Assembly (NCBI RefSeq): GCF_037038585.1
Contig: NC_092520.1
Span: 151,651,104-151,715,103 of the forward strand
DNA: 64,000 nt
Reading direction: 5' to 3'
Source of the DNA: Patagioenas fasciata
Lineage: Eukaryota > Chordata > Aves > Columbiformes > Columbidae
The notes beneath the pieces are model-generated. The model ran no database searches, had not been told where the DNA came from, and saw nothing but the letters and a program-made list of their open reading frames with translations. Below are positions 51,995 to 62,318 of the stretch, one piece after another; the stretch's first letter is position 1; every line of letters starts with the position of its first letter. A program made the position numbers and the translations under genes.

Positions 51995-54900
51995 GTAAGA
52001 AGAGAAACAGATTGTTTTATGAGATAACGAGCAGTGAGTTTGGCCCTCTGTTTCCCCCTAGTCAGGTCAAGATGTGAGTGAAGGCAGGAAGGTTGAAGTG
52101 ACTTTTTTTGCTTCGTTTTGGGGGCAACAAATATTGCCCACAGTGTACAAACTATTGTATTAGCTTATTGGTAAACAAATTTGGAGTCCAATATGTACAG
52201 CTGCGTTTGTGTTCATAAATTTGTTGTAAGCGAAGTCACATGCAGGCAAAGAAGGATGGGGTTGGAATTTATATTTCCTTTTTGGGTGGAAGCTCCTCTG
52301 GATGTGCCTTGAATACAGTATGTTGAACCCTCTATTAATGGCCTTTTCCTACTAGATTGTGAGTATTAAAACTAAGAACAAAGAAATGTGGACATTTCCC
52401 TGGAAACTCCATAAGACAGGATGGGAATCGTCTGCCGAAAGATTCATATTCAAATATAGCATGTCCAACAAGAATGTTTTTGAGACAACTCTTTAAATTC
52501 ACAGTACTTGGGATCCTGCATAGCAATCTGCAGGAGGAATTGTGCTGCTTTTTCTAATAGAATATGATATTATATTTTGTGTTTCTGATTTCTGTTACTA
52601 AACTAGGTACTTGACACAGTAATGAACACTTCAGAAACTGGTTATTGACTGAACACCCATGATTACAGAAGCCTACGTATGAGAAGAATTTATCAGGAGA
52701 TTAATTTAATCTAACATGTAAAGAGTGCCAAGTCCTCTTGAGTATCAAGTTAGCTCTTCACGTGTTAAATTGAATTAAAAGTACCCAGAGAATGGGCTGA
52801 AACAGTGGTTGAAATTAATTAAAGTACTAAAGGCACTTTAATTCTAGTTCCTTTAATTTCTACAAACCTGTTCTCCACCTGTCCAACACACATGTTCAAC
52901 AGCAGATCGAAAGATCAGAAGATACTTTGTTACCTTTGCTTTATCTAGATATCAATAAGTCAGTCTTCTCCCAGATAACTGGACTTGGCTCACAGTCCTT
53001 GGCTGGGACCTACTATTGTTTATTTTGTGTACCTATACACAGTTTTTCTATCTGTATGGGCTTATGTGCACTTACATGTAGATCCCATGTGCTGTACACC
53101 ATGTATAGGCATGGCTGCATATCTCTAGCTGTTGTGATTATTGCTTCTTTCTACGCACAGCAAAATATTTTTCTTCCTATTTGTAAATAAGTGTCAGAAT
53201 ATTTTCCATTAATCCCAGTCTTGTGGAAAATTTTGTAATCATTCGTTGATTTGGGGTTTCAAGTAAGATCAGCTTGTAGAGACTGAGGATATTCACTGTT
53301 TCTTCTCACTGTTTCACTTGTCTCCTCCTTCTAGCGTGAGTGCATCTCTGTTCACATTGGCCAAGCTGGAGTTCAAATTGGCAACGCATGTTGGGAACTC
53401 TTCTGTCTGGAGCACGGTATTCAGCCAAACGGCACTTTCACCGACCAACCCAACAATGATGACTCTTTTGCCACATTCTTCAGAGAGACAAGTGCTAGAA
53501 AATACGTGCCCCGGGCTATTATGGTGGACTTGGAGCAAACTGTAATAGGTCAGTATAGAACTAATATTAATTAACTCTTCTGGGTGCCAAAGTTCAGATT
53601 GCTGAATAGCAGGACAATGCCCTGTCCATTAGGGATGATCCCAAAATGCAGGCAAAATGTACAGATTTTAAGTTTTTAATACCAGATATTACTAAAAGCT
53701 CTGTTATTCTCGATGAAAAGATGAAAACTGGACTGCATGCTGTCATGTGTGCTCTACTAATCATTAATAAAATCAAAAGTTCACTGTTGCTTAAACCTCC
53801 ACAAGATATGAGTACAATTTAGCTTTCTTAAAGAAATTCCTTTCTGGTATATTTTTTTTTTTTGTGATGTTGTTTTTCCTTTGCTAACAGATGGAAAATG
53901 CTTTCCTCCACATTCATATGTAAGAGACAAGCATGAAGAATCAGACAACAGAAGTGTCCTGACAGATTTTCAGGGGAAACCACAGTTTTGCTCTTGCAAA
54001 TCTCCTCTTTTTCCAGTCATTGTCCTGAAGGTTCTAATGGATCTTCATCTGATCAGTATATAGAGTGGAAATTTTACCACAGCATGGCACAGCCCTCCTG
54101 TGATGAACGAATTCATTTGTATAACACAGCAGCTTACACTTAGAGCAGAGTCCACTTCTTTTTTTCAATACTGAGAACATCTCAGAATATACTCCTTACC
54201 TCTGTACTTTGTTTTTCAACATACAGGTCTTCCATAGCATTTTCTGCCAACATAAAATGCTCCATTTGTTTCGCAAACCCTACCAGCCTTGGTGAATTAT
54301 CTCTTCCAAGCTTATGCTTTTTCTCTCTTGTGCAGATGAAGTGCGGACTGGCACCTACCGGCAGCTTTTCCATCCAGAACAGCTGATCAGTGGAAAGGAA
54401 GATGCAGCAAATAATTATGCACGTGGCCACTACACCATTGGCAAAGACAAAATCGACAAGACATTAGATCGTATCCGCAAGATGGTATGCCCTATTATAT
54501 TGAAAGCAAGACCTTAGGAGAGTGGGAGGGGAAATAAACACCACATACTTTTTTTTTTTTGATAGTGGCTCTTGTTTTGCATTTACTATTGTCATTGGCT
54601 CAGAACAGAAAAATGCAGGCCCTATCCCATCTTGGTTTTCATATGAATGAAAGACTTAAATGCAACATCTCAAATATTACTACAGCATTATTATTGTAAG
54701 AAAAACATCAATATTGTTCTATTGATGCGCTAGCCTGACATTTACAGGGGAAAAGAGACAATGAGAATTTTCTGGGAAGACTGCTGACTTTTGTGTTGTG
54801 CACTGGGTGTGGGTGTTGCTCGCTCTGTCTGAGGGTATAATTTAAAGATATGTTCACTTATTCTTTCACTTTTCCTGTTGGCTTCCAGGCTGATGCCTGT

Positions 54901-56612
54901 TCTGGGCTGCAAGGATTCCTGATCTTCCACAGCTTTGGTGGGGGTACTGGCTCTGGCTTTACCTCCTTGCTGATGGAACGCCTCTCCATGGATTATGGAA
55001 AGAAGTCCAAACTGCAGTTTGCCATCTACCCAGCTCCTCAGGTCTCCACCGCTGTGGTGGAGCCCTACAATTCCATCCTGAACACGCACACCACTCTGGA
55101 GCATTCGGACTGCGCATTCATGGTGGATAATGAGGCCATCTACGATATCTGCTGTCAAAACCTGGACATCGAGCGTCCCACTTACACTAACCTCAACCGC
55201 CTGATCAGCCAGATTGTCTCCTCCATCACCGCCTCGCTACGCTTTGATGGTGCCCTCAATGTGGATCTGCCAGAGTTCCAGACAAATCTGGTGCCCTACC
55301 CACGCATCCACTTCCCCTTAGTGACCTACGCCCCCATCATCTCCTCTGACAGAGCATTTCATGAGCAGCTCTCGGTGGCTGAAATCACCAGCGCCTGCTT
55401 TGAGCCCAACAACCAGATGGTGAAGTGTGACCCAAGACAAGGGAAGTACATGGCCTGTTGCTTGCTCTACCGTGGTGACGTAGTCCCCAAAGACGTCAAC
55501 ATAGCAATTACTGCCATCAAGACCAACAGATCTGTCCAGTTTGTTGACTGGTGTCCAACAGGCTTCAAGGTGAGTGCAGCTGCTGTGAATTTCTCTTTAA
55601 TGTTTAAAGGACAACTTCAGTCTAGCAGAAAACTTGTACTTAAAGTTCTAATCTTGCATGTTTTGCACTTGTAAGAAGAAATGTAAGAAAGGTCTGTGTA
55701 TATAAAACGTGCCTTTTCTCCTTTGGACAACACATTGACACAGACTACGAAATATTTAAATAAATGGGAACATATACAGTATTGCTATTTTCAGTAACAG
55801 GAGAATGTCAACCCCATAAGACTTTAAATTTAAATAAATTGCATTTTGGAAGAAAGATCAATGCAAGGTCTATACTCTGAAGATGCTGAGACACTGGAGA
55901 ATGTCCTTCATGAGATTTTAAAAAACAAACCACCCAAACAAAAAATCCCCAAAGTTATCGGTGCTGTATTGTAGGCAAGTGAAACATTTCTACATCTCCA
56001 TGGAGAGAGATTTTTTTCATTGTCCCAAATTTTCCCATGCCTTCTGACATATTTGTATGAGTTTTTCTTCATTTAGAGTCCAGTTCTGGTTGTTTTCCCC
56101 TCTTTGTTTTTTTACCTTGAGTGAGGGTAAGGAATTGACTTGTGCACAGAAAAATAGCTTGAATGGCATTAGACTTAACACTGATGTGATTTTGGTTTTT
56201 CCCTACCTCTTTTCCTCCCCCCACCAATGGTTTTACAATTTCCTTACCCTATTTATTGTTCAATTTTGTCCTTTTCTCATAACTCTTTTTATTCCTCCAT
56301 ATTTTCTATTGATATTTGCAGGTTGGGATCAACTATCAGCCTCCTACAGCTTCACCAGGAGGAGATCTAGCCCAAGTTCAGCGAGCAGTCTGCATGCTGA
56401 GCAACACCACGGCCATTGCAGAGGCCTGGGCGAGGCTGGATCACAAGTTTGATCAGCTGTATGCCAAGAGAGCTTTTGTGCACTGGTATGTGACTGAGGG
56501 CATGGAAGAAGAAGAATTCTCAGAGGCCCGAGAAGACCTGTCTGCCCTGGAGAAAGACTATGAAGAAGTGGGAACTGACTCATATGAAGAAAATGATGGA
56601 GAGGAATCTTAA
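51992..56612 (+). CDS. TUBA8: Alpha-tubulin, TUBA8 type, divergent (five exons, 445 aa)
   Basis: The coding sequence joins 51992-51994, 53335-53548, 54336-54484, 54889-55569 and 56322-56612. All are GT-AG with matching phases. Alpha-tubulin pairs with beta-tubulin to build microtubules. Seen here: N-terminal MREC (recognised in tubulin mRNA autoregulation), the signature GGGTGSG at 139-145, and the catalytic glutamate equivalent to E254 at 251 (VDLPEFQTN). C-terminal [20 protein letters not shown] and an acidic tail are also present. The split after CPTGFK is the TUBA8-type intron position. Oddities: three residues are missing in the H1-S2 loop and no lysine stands where K40 is acetylated. 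ICCQ replaces ICRR at 209-212, LEQTV replaces LEPTV, WYVTEG replaces WYVGEG, and the last residue is Ser instead of Tyr or Phe. The frame is intact, so this looks like a functional divergent isotype. Position next to PEX26 supports TUBA8; it may be the TUBA8B-like member of a tandem pair. Confidence 0.9.
53335..53548 (+). CDS. TUBA8: Tubulin coding exon 2 (K40 loop deleted)
   Basis: Acceptor CTTCTAG|CGTGAG and donor GTAATAG|GTCAGT. At 214 nt it is 9 nt shorter than the usual 223-nt alpha-tubulin exon 2, matching the three missing residues in the luminal loop. Residues 35-45 read [11 protein letters not shown], with no lysine. Confidence 0.93.
54336..54484 (+). CDS. TUBA8: Tubulin coding exon 3
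   Basis: Acceptor TTGTGCAG|ATGAAG and donor AAGATG|GTATGC. It is 149 nt, the standard length. It encodes [20 protein letters not shown] and [20 protein letters not shown]. The segment after YTIGK is more divergent than in common isotypes. Confidence 0.94.
54889..55569 (+). CDS. TUBA8: Tubulin coding exon 4
   Basis: Acceptor GGCTTCCAG|GCTGATG and donor TTCAAG|GTGAGT. 227 codons carry [27 protein letters not shown], the T7-loop glutamate and [10 protein letters not shown]. The coding sequence has higher GC than the introns. Confidence 0.96.
56322..56612 (+). CDS. TUBA8: Tubulin coding exon 5 and stop
   Basis: Acceptor ATTTGCAG|GTTGGG. 96 residues starting VGINYQPP and ending in the acidic tail [16 protein letters not shown], then TAA. 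The terminal aromatic residue used in the detyrosination cycle is absent. Confidence 0.95.
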   Translation, partial: VGINYQPPTASPGGDLAQVQRAVCMLSNTTAIAEAWARLDHKFDQLYAKRAFVHWYVTEGMEEEEFSEAREDLSALEKDYEEVGTDSYEENDGEES

Positions 56613-56837
56613 AATTCACTCTGGCCTTTCCAGTGCATAAGATTGCATCTATGTCTCTTTTTTGTGTGTGTGTGGCTGCATTTCTGCTTGGTGCTCACAC
56701 ACCTAATCCATTGCTATCTTAGTAGACTGTTATCCACTATGAGGTCACAAGGCAGTAAACGTAGGATATATGACCAGCTAATCATTAGTCACTTTGCCTC
56801 AGAGGGTAACAGGCTTCATATTGTAGGAGTTTCATAC

Positions 56838-57616
56838 TGTATGAGGTTCAACAAGGCCAAGTGCTGGGTCCTGCACTTGGGTCACAACGACCCCAGGCAG
56901 CGCTACAGGTTCGAGGAGGAGTGACTGGAGACCTGCCTGGCAGAAAAGGACCTGGGAGTGTTGATTGACAGCCGGCTGAATATGAGCCAGCAGTGTGCCC
57001 AGGTGGCCAAAAAGGCCAACAGCATCCTGGCTTGTATCAGGAATAGTGTGGCCAGCAGGACTAGAGAAGTGATTGTGCCACGGTACTCAGTGCTGGTGAG
57101 GCCCCACCTTGAATCCCATGTTCAGTTTTGGGCCCCTCATCATAAGAAGGACATTGAGGTGCTGGAGAGAATTCAGAGGAGGGTGACAAAGCTGGTGAGG
57201 GGCCTGGAGCACAAGTCTGATGAGGAGCGGCTGAGGGAACTGGGGCTGTTTAGCCTGGAGAAAAGGAGGCTGAGGGGAGACCTTATCGCTGTCTACAACT
57301 ACCTGAAAGGAGGTTGTAGCATGGGAGTGGTCTGTCTCCTCTCCTGAGTAGCAAGTGATAGGACAAGAGGAAATGGCCTCAAGTTGTGCCAGACGAGGTT
57401 TAGATTGGATGTTAGGAAAAAATTTTTCATGGAGAGGGTTGTCAGGCATCAGAACAGGCTGTCCAGGGAAGTGGTGGAGTCACCATACCTGGAGGTGTTT
57501 GAAAACCATTTAGACAAGGTTCTTAGGGACATGGTTTGGGCTAGAGTTAGGTTATAGTTGGACTTTTTGATCCTGAGGGTCTCTTCCAACCAAAACGATT
57601 CCATGATTCTATGCAG
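56838..57616 (+). mobile_element. CR1 LINE 3' portion downstream of the tubulin, sense
   Basis: The longest CR1 copy, about 780 bp. It starts near ATGAGGTTCAACAAGGCCAA and includes the C-terminal reverse-transcriptase region (frame with [20 protein letters not shown] and [19 protein letters not shown]), broken by stops at 56922 and elsewhere. It ends AACGATTCCATGATTCTATG near 57616. Different subfamily from the four shorter copies, as shown by the GAGGGTCTCTTCCAACCAAA end. It lies in sense orientation between the tubulin stop and the first good polyadenylation signal, so it is probably part of the 3' UTR. Confidence 0.93.
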
Positions 57617-57657
57617 GACATAAGTATTACCAGCTCCATCAGACTTACTGAGATCAC

Positions 57658-57663
57658 AATAAA
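57658..57663 (+). terminator. TUBA8: Probable tubulin polyadenylation signal
   Basis: AATAAA just beyond the CR1 tail, followed about 20 bases later by TGTGTGTGATAGGTGT, a good GU-rich downstream element. I find no canonical AATAAA between the stop codon (56612) and here, so the transcript probably reads through the CR1. Confidence 0.6.
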
Positions 57664-58930
57664 TCAAAACCATGAAAAAAAATGTGTGTGATAGGTGTAG
57701 GTAGGGTATCTAAGAATACCAGCTATGATTTCAAAGCTTAAGTCTTCATAAGGTATATTTTTGTATATTTCCATTGGTTTAGGATTCTAGAACAATATGT
57801 TTTTAAGGCAGGCAGGCAGGTGGCCAAGCATGGCCTAAGGTTAAACTAATGGAATAACAAGAGAAACTGTTGGATGTTGCTGACAGTAGAACAGGAAAAG
57901 TGGCTGTTCAGCCCTAACCTGCATCTGAACTAATGAGGTAGCAGCAGGAGAAGGGAAGTTTTGGTACCTCCCCCACCTTGAATGTTAGATATCCACAGAA
58001 AGTGGGGGTTGACTTAGTGAGAGTACTAACTAAAGCTGAAATTACCAAATAAAGGTGAAAAATTAGCAGAACAGGGCCAGTGGTGAAAAAGAAGGGGACA
58101 GCAGGATGTGTCTGTTTAGGAGGGAGGGAAAGCAAGAGAAAGGTAAAGAAAATGTTTGGGGGTACCTCTCAAGCAGCCTCGTGCTTGAACAATGTCTGCA
58201 TCAAGACCATGAGCCTGTTGGACTGACCTTACCATGTATCCAACTTGCTTCTGAGCTTGTGGTTATGTGGTTATCTGGAAAGTTTCCCTTAACACTGATG
58301 AGGAGACACCCTGGAGGAGGTGGAGGACAGACCCAGTATATACCACTGTTATTTTTATGATCTTTAATTTATTTAAAAAAAAAAATCCATGTTTTCGCTG
58401 AAACATATATTCAGCACATACAACTCCAGCAGGGCTACAGAAATGCATTAGGTTTTGCCCAAACTGCTGAGGAGTGTTGTTTCCTTTCTGGTAGCTCAGT
58501 TTGTATTAGGATCACTAAAAGGTCATATGGAAAAGCAGGCACATCCAGAAACATCAACTGATGTAGTTTACCTTTTTATCTGCAAAATGAATGGCTGGTC
58601 TTTATATTAATAACTGTAGTTCTGAACTTGCTGTATTAGGGAAGATAATTTTGCATGTGCAGTCTAATTCCACATTTTTTAACACATATAGAGAAATACT
58701 GTATATGACAATTTTTACCGGAAAGGAAATAACTCTTTGGAAAATGCATCCCAAGATGTACTTAATTGTTCTTTATTTTAAAGTAATTTAAAAAATACAC
58801 AGCACAGTTCTCTGTTTCAGCCATAATACCTGAAAACCAATATTTTATCAATATAGCAGTTTTATGTGGATATTGAAATTGTAGACGTTAGGATTTCAGA
58901 AATATCTGGAACTAGCTGCTGTGAATTCTC

Positions 58931-58943
58931 CCAGTAGGTGGCA
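58931..58943 (+). promoter_or_regulatory. CTCF-type motif
   Basis: CCAGTAGGTGGCA fits the core CTCF consensus CCASYAGRKGGCR at every position. It lies between the tubulin gene and the inferred next promoter, a natural place for an insulator, but short matches occur by chance. Confidence 0.4.
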
Positions 58944-61139
58944 ACAGAGTGACAAAATGGAGCTCTACAGGGGAGACAGGGAAGCTTTTATATTTTTATT
59001 CACCTAATGTAAGAATGTGCTGTTATGTGTGGGAAATGCAAAGACTTTCACACACAAAATTAGAAGTGAAAGAGGTTTCTGTATGATCACCGAAAAACTT
59101 CTTAGGAGTTTGGTTTTGTGATATGGCATATTACTGTTCTAAAATAATCCACAATTCTGGCACTATTGGTGAATCACTTAGCTAACCAAACTGTAGGGAG
59201 TGATGTCCATCTAGTAGAGGAGATAAAGGAGATGACTGTCCTTCATTTGCCAGTTGATATATTTTGATCTCTAGTCAGAACAGAACTGATAGATCACGGG
59301 ACTTAGTGCTTCTCGTGACCTAAGGTCTGGTAGACAGTACTTCTAAACTCTAGATTGTTCAGAACTTCTATTTTCAGAGAGGCGACTGCTTTTAAACAGA
59401 GGAAAAGGATTTAGGTTTTGTACGGCAGTGTTAAGGGGTGTTTAAAAATCCCTCTAAGAGGCTGATCTTGATAGAATCATAAACCATTTGAAATAACTCC
59501 CAACTCCACAACTCTCACATTTCTCTGGAGGGCACCCGTAGCACAGCACCCGGGAAATCCTTTGAGCATATCCAGACCACTCCAGCTGCATACAGGCTGT
59601 GCATCACCCAGTTAGCACAGGCTATTCACGAACCTTCTGGCACTAAAAGCCATTCTAGTCACTCTAGCACTCATGCCAAATTCATTTATTTGCGCATCTC
59701 AGGACTCCATGGCAGATCTTTTTTTATAACCAAGCTCTGCTTAGCTCTTGTCATCATCTACCAGTGTCGCAAGGTAAAAGCTGAAGTGGGCAGGTCTTGA
59801 CCAGGCTGCTGGGCCATCAACTCTCGCCATGTGGCGCATGTCTCAAGCCCATTACATGCAGGATGGAGAAGTACCCCACAAGCTCACCGTCTGCCCACAC
59901 AGGCTGGATGCCAGCATCAAGCAAGATTACTTTCTTTCCAAGAATCCAGGCCCAGGCCACATCTGCTTCATGTCTCTACAGAGTAGAGCCTAGAGGCCAA
60001 CTCTGGAGTCAAGAAAACGCACCAGTACCTGGGAGCAGAGTTCCACATTGTGCTTTCAGGTTACCCTCTAAATCTAGGCCGAGGGTTTTCTGCCTAAGCT
60101 CTCTGCAACACAAGATGACAGAGCAAGGAAAGGAAACCCCATGAAAAACAGTACACCCAGGTCTTCCTCAGGGCTTTTACATCTGTGTCTGGCCTTCACC
60201 CCAGACTAATGCATATTTCCAGCACTTGAATGCATGGGCTACCTCACGACAGAGAACGTCAAACACTGTCTTTGGTCTAAAGCAGATCTGCAAAGGCCTT
60301 TTTCTTAGCTATGTGTCTGTGAGAAATGGAAGAACAGTAGCCTGGGTCATCCCCAGGCTCTTCAAGCTCAATTAATTCTAGAGAGACAGGACATAGCCGT
60401 TGCACTCCTGCTGGCCAGGAACACCACTCAAGACTCCATTGCTCTCGGCTCCTCAGAAGTTGACTGGTGAGGCACAACCCAGACTGTTCAGTGTGGCAAC
60501 CCAACATTGACGAGTCTGCAGGTCCTGGGACAGCTGAGTTTGAGTGGGGTGGAGAGAGGAATTATTAACACTGACTCCCAGAGGTGCTCTCACTGCCTAC
60601 TTTGGAAGAGAAGAGCAGGGCAAGGCAATGTAAGAGCAGAAAAAAGCAGAAATGGACTAAGTTGCAAATATTTTAGTAATTCATAGAGCTCTTTTAGGTT
60701 TTCTGGTTGATAGATCTGGCATGTTGACTCAAAGAACGCCTAAGAGGATTTGAGTGATGGACTGCTCAAAGTACATGACCTGAGACTTTTTTCCTCAGGT
60801 GGTTCTCCACATAGAGCTCCACCTCTGGTGAATCTGGCAGTATTAACATGTCAGATTGTCTCAAGTGCCAAAGCTTGGCTCCTTTGCAGCAAGAATACTA
60901 GAACAGCCTACTCCCTAGTCTCAAAGCAATGATCTGATGGTTTTCTGAAGAAGTGTGGTACTTAACTTTAACATAGTAGCAGATAGAAATTTTCATTCTT
61001 CCTCCATAAAAAATATTTGTGGCTCCAGAAATCTCTGTAGCTTTTCCTAGCCAAAATCAAAGAGTAGTGACTTGTAGGTTTATCTAAAGATCAGCAAAAT
61101 TAAGACTATATATACGGATGTGAGTTTATAAAACACAGT

Positions 61140-61178
61140 ATGAACTACTTCCAGCCTGGTATTCTGTGATTCTATGAT
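61140..61178 (+). mobile_element. Short CR1 3' tail remnant
   Basis: GAACTACTTCCAGCCTGG followed by ATTCTGTGATTCTATGAT matches the extreme CR1 3' end including two tail units. The sequence upstream is not recognisably CR1, so only a heavily truncated insertion is present. Confidence 0.6.
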
Positions 61179-62030
61179 ACTTCACACTCTTAAAATGTCG
61201 GTGTTAGTTAGAGAAGATCCTTAGATGCTGGTTGCCAACAGTGGCAGAACAATCTATCAATATAATCATGTCAAAGCAGACTAATCTAAAATGTAGGAGT
61301 TGTGTATTTAAATTTTTACTGATTAAACATCATAATAAACAGTATGTTTCTAAAGTCAAGGGATGAATAATACTCAGATTCAAGCAATTGGGTGTGCCTT
61401 CCTCTTTGTTACCTGGGAGTTGCAATCATGAGGATTTCTCCGCTGAGAGAAGCTGCTTCTTTCCAATGCTGAGCTAGTGCAGAAAGAGCAAACAACAAAG
61501 TGGTGGAGGCAACTGCCCTAATTTGGTGTGAGAATGTTTGTGTGATGCCTCCAGCTATGTCTCGCAATAAGCACTGCAATGAGAATCAAATTTCTTTCAG
61601 TGTCTGGGCAGATGAGTTAGAGCCTGTACTGGATGCTGCCTCATACTGCTGACAGCCCAGATGACTCTACACAGAAAGAGAAGCAATAGAAGTGAACTGA
61701 AACATTAACAGAGAGGCAGCTGGAGTAAGGACAGAAAGAAGTCAGGCCATCACTTAAGAACCCTGGCAGAGGACACTTCGGAATGGTAATTATATTTTCC
61801 AATTCTCTATTTTTTTTTCTATCCTCTTTTCAATTTATTTGCTTTTGTATGCCCTCTTGGTCTTCTGTATTGGAATTTAGGAGTGATTTTTCTCTACACA
61901 TGTACATGCTGGCAAAACAGGGAATTGGGATGGTATATGTCTTGTAGGCGATATATATGGGTAATACTCAGTTGTTAGAAAGTGTAGTGTATGGCGTGTT
62001 AGGCAGCTACACTCAGATTTAATAAACACA

Positions 62031-62315
62031 CCAATCAAGGCGGGACTAAATTGGAGATCGGGGGTTTATCTGAGCCCAGCCTGTCTGGATGAATTTGCAT
62101 AGGCAGGGGGCGGTGGGATGGGCAGGAGGCAGCGATGTGGTGGACAGAACCACGGAGCCCGTGACCTCCTCCCCAACACACGGTGACACTGAAACGCGGC
62201 AGCAGGTGCCTGGTGCCGGGCCCAGGCTGCCTCCTGCCTTGCAGCCCAGAGCCCAGCTGCGGCACAGACCTGCTGCCGCTGATCCAAAAGGGAAGGACAC
62301 ACTGCTGGAGACACC
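62031..62315 (+). promoter_or_regulatory. Putative promoter and 5' UTR of a second alpha-tubulin gene
   Basis: A GC-rich patch rising from AT-rich flanks. In order it has CCAAT (62031-62035), an octamer ATTTGCAT (62093-62100) and a GC box GGGGGCGGTGGG (62106-62117), then about 200 bases of GC-rich leader before ATG at 62316. This arrangement is typical of a vertebrate promoter. The assignment to tubulin rests on the ATG|GT exon end that follows. A different gene start is possible. Confidence 0.45.
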
Positions 62316-62318
62316 ATG
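62316..62318 (+). CDS. Putative ATG-only first coding exon of a TUBA8 paralogue (partial)
   Basis: GACACC-ATG|GTAAGAGGGG is a strong Kozak ATG coinciding with a strong splice donor, the structure of alpha-tubulin exon 1. The bases after the ATG (GTAAGAGGGG) resemble those after the first tubulin's ATG (GTAAGAAGAG). No CGTGAGTGC-type exon 2 occurs between here and the window end, so the rest would lie beyond 64 kb. Inference, not proof: three coding bases cannot identify a gene alone. Confidence 0.4.

Larger units (their letters stand above)
57690..62020. other. Intergenic DNA between two tubulin units
   Basis: No supported exon. I looked for the USP18 gene that follows TUBA8 in mammals and found none of its motifs. 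The stretch 59.5-60.6 kb is somewhat GC-richer with no recognised content. A CTCF-type motif and a CR1 tail remnant are listed separately. Confidence 0.4.

Noticed and set aside
56958-57347. 129-codon frame with reverse-transcriptase-like sequence
   Set aside because: It is the decayed C-terminal part of a CR1 element, 5'-truncated and interrupted, not a gene.
59461-59520. CR1-like antisense tail (ATAGAATCATAAACC)
   Set aside because: The match is short and the following sequence does not continue as CR1.
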